DNA of 10,732 nucleotides from an uncultured Collinsella sp. (GTDB lineage Bacteria; Actinomycetota; Coriobacteriia; Coriobacteriales; Coriobacteriaceae), in assembly GCA_900551305.1 (NCBI GenBank), contig URVK01000036.1, positions 1 through 10,732 of the forward strand. The letters run 5' to 3'. Position numbers and translations under genes: made by a program. The notes under the pieces are model-generated. The model had not been told where the DNA came from, made no database searches, and saw only the letters and a program-made list of their open reading frames with translations. This document shows, in pieces, positions 6,846 to 10,732 of the stretch (its first letter is position 1; each line of letters begins with the position of its first letter).

Positions 6846-7478
6846 CTACAGGTTCGACCTGCGCAGCACGCTGATCACATTGCCTTTGATCTGCGAACGG
6901 GCAATCGGTCCATACAGGCGACTGTCGTGCCCGCCCTCGCGCAAATCTGCCAGCACAAAGAGCTCATCCGTTCCCAGATGCACGGGATAGTCCACAGCAG
7001 ACTCATAGCGCGGCGTCGGCGTGGTGATATCGCTTTCCACCACAACAGCCCCGTTAACCATGAGCTCGCCCGACTCGGTAATTGTGACCTCATCACCGGG
7101 GCGGGCAACCACGCGACCCAGGCGCTCTTCGCCATCCGCGGTGTATACCACCACGTCACCCTCGTTAAAGCTCTGGCTGAGCCTCCAGTAGAGCATGACG
7201 TCACCCGAACAGATGCGGGGGGTCATCTCGCCAGTCGTGACTGCGCCCACGCCCAAGACCACACCAAAGAGCAGCCAGAGCGTCACGACAAAAAATGCCA
7301 GGCGCGCCAGAAAGCCCACGATATCGCGCCGGTCGTCCGCTTCTCCCAGATCTGGTGCCGCATGGGCGCCCAACCTCACGTTCGACGTGGCCGAATACCG
7401 CGAGCCCCGGGGTCTTCCCTGCGGGGCCGCTCGTGCGGCTGGCCCATCACCAGCATTGCTGGCGCCATGTCTTCTCAT
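6846..7478 (-). CDS. SipA-like signal peptidase I homologue, catalytic dyad replaced
   Basis: This 210-residue protein has a signal peptidase I fold: a cytoplasmic N-terminus (1-53), one membrane helix (about 55-80) and an outer domain. Family boxes are clear: GEMTPRICSGD (83-93) replaces the usual G-S-M-x-P box, GRVVARPGDEV (121-131) replaces K-R-V-x-x-x-P-G-D, and ADLREGGHDSRLYG (177-190) matches the GDNR-DSR box. The nucleophile Ser is E84 and the general-base Lys is G121, so cleavage is not expected. Streptococcal SipA, also encoded in a pilus operon, likewise lacks both catalytic residues and is needed for pilus assembly. A non-catalytic pilus chaperone is therefore the best reading. The start overlaps the adhesin stop by 4 bases (ATGA), so translation is coupled. 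If it were an active peptidase, an unusual chemistry would be needed. Confidence 0.85.
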   Translation of the reverse strand: MRRHGASNAGDGPAARAAPQGRPRGSRYSATSNVRLGAHAAPDLGEADDRRDIVGFLARLAFFVVTLWLLFGVVLGVGAVTTGEMTPRICSGDVMLYWRLSQSFNEGDVVVYTADGEERLGRVVARPGDEVTITESGELMVNGAVVVESDITTPTPRYESAVDYPVHLGTDELFVLADLREGGHDSRLYGPIARSQIKGNVISVLRRSNL

Positions 7479-10400
7479 AGGCGCCCACCCCTCTTGGAGC
7501 CGCGGTGTAAACGCAGCGCAACCATGCCCGTAGCCAACAGCACGCCGGCGGCCAAAATCGCCAGGGCATAGATGGGGTTGCGCGTAATACCCGTAGGCAC
7601 CGCGACCTGTCGGGAATTGGTGGCCTTAGCTTCAACGGCAACGGTCACACGCGGACCGTTGAGCGTGCCGCTCGCACCCGTAAGCTTAGCCTGATACCCC
7701 AACGAAGAATAATCGTCTTCGCTCACGGTATAGACCGCGTTGTAATCCAGCGCCTTAATCGAAACGGTCAGGCCGTCCTTAACGGCAAACGGCATGGTCG
7801 CCTTGCCCTGGCCATCGGCCGTAAAGGCCGTCTTGTTTTCCACGGTCTCGGCCCGATCATTCGGTCGCGCCACGAGCGCATGGCTGCCTTGGGCAGACGC
7901 ATCCGAATACTCGATGGCGTAGGTCTGACCAGCCTTGAGGCCCGTAAAGGTCGCCGTCATCTTAAAGTAGGCACGCTTGTCGCCCATATTGCCCGTAACG
8001 CTCTTGGAAACCTTGAGCGTGTAGGTGCGTGGGGTGAACCGTGCGTATACGCATCCCGTATGGCGCTCTTTTACGTTGTACGTATAGGTGGGTGAAGACG
8101 ACAGCAGCTCCGGGGCGTCCTGATTTGACAGGTCGTACCAGCCCTCAAAGTGATAGCCCTCCTTGGGAGTGGCCACCGCCTCCACAAACGTACCGTCATC
8201 CACAAAGTAGGCGATACCCGAAGTTTTGTACGCGTCGGCGTCCTTGCCCGAGCGATCCCCGGCATCAATGGAGCCCTTTGCCCCCTTAAGCTTGGAGCTG
8301 ACCGTACCGCCCGTCGTTACGTTGCTCCACGTGCCATCGGCATTTTTAAGCTGAGCAACAAAGGCCTGACGATACTTCCATTGCGCCACGAACGTCGCGC
8401 CTTGGCTCTCGGGAATGTTTTTGACCGTTACCTCATCGCCTGCAGCACCGGTATCCGAATCGACCTTCTTGCCCTTAATGGTAAGAGTGCCGGAATCCGT
8501 GGTGCCCTCGGGAGCCGTATGGGTCACCGTGTGCTCTGCGCTAAAACGAATGGCTTTTCCCGAGCCCGCGTACTCCCAGCCCATAAACTTCCAACCGTCG
8601 TTTTGCCCTTCGGCAGCATGGGAGGTATAGCTCGCTCCAGCACCAGAAAGCTGCACGAAATCGCCCGTGGACTCATTGGACGGATCATAGTGATACGCTT
8701 TGCCACCGTTCACATCGTATTGAACACCCGCCTTAGAAAACACAAGGTGCACTTTGTAGTGCTTTGTGACCTTGTCGACCTTAAAGTGATAGGTGCCATC
8801 GTCCAATTCGGTCCAGTGCGCCTTATCGTCCGCGGAATAGAACTCGCCGTTGACAAAAGCACCGATAAAGACTGCCCCGCCATCGCGCTTGGCGTCAACC
8901 ATAAAGTAGGAGTTCTTTTCCTGTTTCCCTACGTAGTTTTTGGCATACGTAAAGTCCGCTGTCTCGTTGTCGGAGTTATAAAAATACGTTCCGCTTCCGT
9001 TGGGCGTCGTGTACGTCTCGATGCGATAGAACTCCCTAAACGAGATATTGTCGAGGAAGTTGCCGATCGAATTGCTCCCGTTGGCCGTGTTGCAGGCCAC
9101 AAAAGCAAAGACGCTCTGGTTTTGGCCATCCGGAATGGTGTAGGTATAGTCGTAGTCAACCTTTTTGTTCTGCTCGAGCGCGTTGGAACCGTAGGAAGCC
9201 CACGCGTCGTTTTCGGACGCCATAATCCATACGCACCATTTTTCGGTATGCTCCGCATCGGCCGTCCATGAGAACGCGCTTCCGCTGGACGCATCGGCAA
9301 ATCCGCCCACTTTGTCAAACTTGGTTGAATACAGGATGATCTTTTTGCTGCAGCCCGATTGGGAAAAATTGGCCACATCCAAGCCGACATAGTTATCGAC
9401 GCTCATTTGAATCCATTGAACAATTTGCTGGTACTGATCGAGTGCCTTTTGATTGTCCTTGTACGGCTCGTTTTCTTGTCGCGGACCGATGATAAGGGCC
9501 ATGGCGTCTCGACCCGAGCGGCCGCGGTGATCGAGCCCCCACTCGTACTGTTTTCCCGGCTCGGTCGTCACATATTGGTAGAGCGAACTCGCCTCGTGTG
9601 CGTTGAGCTCGGCTGCATAGTCACCATCGGAGGGCGTAAACGTAACAGAATGCCCAGCTGGGTCGATATAGTAGTCGTTCTGGGCAACGATCTCGATACG
9701 ATGGTCTGTCTCGGTCGTACGCCAATGGGGCGAGCACAACGTAAACTTGCTGGGCCTCTGGTTCCCTAGATGTATATCCTCTTCAAAGCTGCCGTTAGCA
9801 ATGTTCGTATTCTCGTTCTTAAGATTCGAGGTCGAGAACGCATAGCGCGTGAGCGTTGTCATGGTCTCGGACGAATTTTCTTGATACACCTTGGCAAAAT
9901 CACTATAGATGTCGCGTGTGCCCTGCTTTTCCACATGAACGTCGTTGACCAGATTGCCAAACCACTCACGGTATTGTTCGTTCGCACCCGTAAGATTTGA
10001 ATCGTAGCAAGTCAGCGCAAGCATCGTCTTTTCGGACGCTGCGGTATAGACTGCCTGATAGGCAAACTCATCGTCTTGCTCGGGAAGATCTCGATAATAA
10101 TGCGTGCTGTTGGTGCCAAAGGAGAACCAACCCTGTCCGTTAGAGCTTACGAGCCACACCGAAAGCGCAATGCGGCCGTCGCTCTGTTCAAACGAAAAGT
10201 GGGATCCGTCAGCGCTGCTACCAGCAAAGCCGCCATTTGCGGCAAAGGAATCGCTGTAAACGGTGTACTGCTCAACGGTATTTCCCTGGGGCATCTTGCC
10301 CTGCGCCTTAAGCCAAGTCCGCAGCTGCATGAGCTGGTCTTGGCCTGCGTTGTTAACCGACAGATTCTCCTGTTGAGGACCCATCGTGAGCATCAGCACG

Positions 10401-10732
10401 TCGTGTTCGGTTGCGGCGCGATGGTTGAGGCCCCACTCGTACGTGGAGCCGCTCTGGGTGGAAAAGGTGGTGTAGGTTGATCCAGGTTCAAAATAAAGAT
10501 TTTGATCCTGTGGCCTAAGATTCCACGCAAGCGCAAAACGATTACCGTTAGCTTGTTTGAGGTTTCTTTGACCGTTGAGGAGCTTCGTGGAGAGGTCGAG
10601 CTTCAACGTCTCGCCGATTCTCTTATTCGGAGAGGTCGTCGACCAACCAGAAGCTTGGTTGGTAAAGGTTGGGTTCGCTATAAGGTTGCCATCGTCACCG
10701 TACGCACGCGAGGGCAACCCCCCCCCGGCCAT
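7475..10732 (-). CDS. Large pilus adhesin with VPTGI sorting signal, probably cut at its N-terminus
   Basis: At least 1085 residues are visible; the frame reaches the window edge. Residues 1-10 (MAGGGLPSRA) resemble the end of a signal peptide, with a plausible cut after S-R-A, so the real start probably lies outside. Two related modules follow (about 16-268 and 309-568), both with YEWGL-HR, GP-QEN and GGFA motifs; the opening NLIANPTF and NIANGSF suggest a carbohydrate-binding-like beta-sandwich. Next come InlB/Listeria-Bacteroides-type repeats (about 671-787 and 790-900, with GWEY, FVAQW, FEGWYD). An isopeptide domain resembling the pilin's second one spans about 903-1040 (K910, E1005, N1039; GNMGDK against GNQGDK). 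The end is VPTGI (1045-1049), a membrane helix and a basic tail. By position and sorting signal it corresponds to Cpa of streptococcal FCT pili, a tip adhesin. The ligand is unknown. A run of nine G (10718-10726) may make it phase-variable. Confidence 0.85.
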   Translation of the reverse strand: MAGGGLPSRAYGDDGNLIANPTFTNQASGWSTTSPNKRIGETLKLDLSTKLLNGQRNLKQANGNRFALAWNLRPQDQNLYFEPGSTYTTFSTQSGSTYEWGLNHRAATEHDVLMLTMGPQQENLSVNNAGQDQLMQLRTWLKAQGKMPQGNTVEQYTVYSDSFAANGGFAGSSADGSHFSFEQSDGRIALSVWLVSSNGQGWFSFGTNSTHYYRDLPEQDDEFAYQAVYTAASEKTMLALTCYDSNLTGANEQYREWFGNLVNDVHVEKQGTRDIYSDFAKVYQENSSETMTTLTRYAFSTSNLKNENTNIANGSFEEDIHLGNQRPSKFTLCSPHWRTTETDHRIEIVAQNDYYIDPAGHSVTFTPSDGDYAAELNAHEASSLYQYVTTEPGKQYEWGLDHRGRSGRDAMALIIGPRQENEPYKDNQKALDQYQQIVQWIQMSVDNYVGLDVANFSQSGCSKKIILYSTKFDKVGGFADASSGSAFSWTADAEHTEKWCVWIMASENDAWASYGSNALEQNKKVDYDYTYTIPDGQNQSVFAFVACNTANGSNSIGNFLDNISFREFYRIETYTTPNGSGTYFYNSDNETADFTYAKNYVGKQEKNSYFMVDAKRDGGAVFIGAFVNGEFYSADDKAHWTELDDGTYHFKVDKVTKHYKVHLVFSKAGVQYDVNGGKAYHYDPSNESTGDFVQLSGAGASYTSHAAEGQNDGWKFMGWEYAGSGKAIRFSAEHTVTHTAPEGTTDSGTLTIKGKKVDSDTGAAGDEVTVKNIPESQGATFVAQWKYRQAFVAQLKNADGTWSNVTTGGTVSSKLKGAKGSIDAGDRSGKDADAYKTSGIAYFVDDGTFVEAVATPKEGYHFEGWYDLSNQDAPELLSSSPTYTYNVKERHTGCVYARFTPRTYTLKVSKSVTGNMGDKRAYFKMTATFTGLKAGQTYAIEYSDASAQGSHALVARPNDRAETVENKTAFTADGQGKATMPFAVKDGLTVSIKALDYNAVYTVSEDDYSSLGYQAKLTGASGTLNGPRVTVAVEAKATNSRQVAVPTGITRNPIYALAILAAGVLLATGMVALRLHRGSKRGGRL
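10718..10726 (-). repeat. Run of nine G (coding strand) in the adhesin N-terminus
   Basis: Nine consecutive C on the + strand encode three glycine codons directly before the presumed signal peptide cleavage site of the adhesin. Tracts of this length are prone to slippage in replication, and G tracts are known to switch sortase-dependent pili on and off in Bifidobacterium. Its place in a surface protein's signal peptide would make every length change frame-disrupting. It lies at the window edge, where assemblies often break or miscount bases. Confidence 0.7.

Noticed and set aside
6846..7478. Active signal peptidase I (lepB)
   Set aside because: The catalytic Ser and Lys positions hold Glu and Gly, and the pilus context matches SipA.
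8150..9271. 373-codon + strand frame opposite the adhesin gene
   Set aside because: The - strand frame is far longer, with repeat domains and a sorting signal; the + frame shows no recognisable domain or ribosome binding site.

Overview
The window looks like chromosomal DNA of a gut Coriobacteriia, most probably Collinsella or a close relative (Actinomycetota). The basis is fairly GC-rich coding DNA, the style of the heterodimeric ABC exporter and pilus genes, and long perfect palindromes between genes. The genus is an inference; no rRNA or tRNA is present to fix it.

Left part, + strand (about 1-4702): about 190 bases with no convincing gene but two inverted repeats, then a sigma-70-like promoter (191-219). 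A tightly coupled three-gene operon follows: a MarR-family regulator, then two ABC exporter half-transporters, each start overlapping the previous stop by 8 bases. The first ABC protein has a degenerate ATP site (Walker A G to A, catalytic Glu to Asp, switch His to Gln). The second has intact Walker A, Walker B and switch His but an LSQGQ signature. Together they form one asymmetric multidrug-type exporter of the TM287/288 or BmrC/BmrD kind, probably repressed by the MarR protein. An intrinsic terminator lies at 4668-4702.

Middle (4501-4950): a convergent intergenic stretch without genes, holding two long perfect palindromes (arms of 37 and 34 bp) and degenerate copies of the second. Both share the core GGGACGGG.

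Right part, - strand (10732 down to 4951): a sortase-dependent pilus operon. In transcription order it encodes a large surface adhesin with duplicated N-terminal modules and a VPTGI sorting signal, a signal-peptidase-I homologue whose catalytic Ser and Lys are replaced (E84, G121), an FctA/Spy0128-like pilin with a VPTDV sorting signal, and a class B sortase. This is the order cpa-sipA-fctA-srtC of the Streptococcus pyogenes FCT pilus island, down to the dead signal peptidase, but in an actinobacterium. Genes are coupled or closely spaced (4-base overlap, then gaps of 51 and 20 bases).

The adhesin gene meets the window edge. Its first visible codons contain a run of nine G (coding strand) next to what looks like the end of a signal peptide, so its true start is probably outside the window and its expression may switch by slippage. 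This phase-variable, FCT-like pilus with a SipA-type pseudo-enzyme is the most interesting system here.
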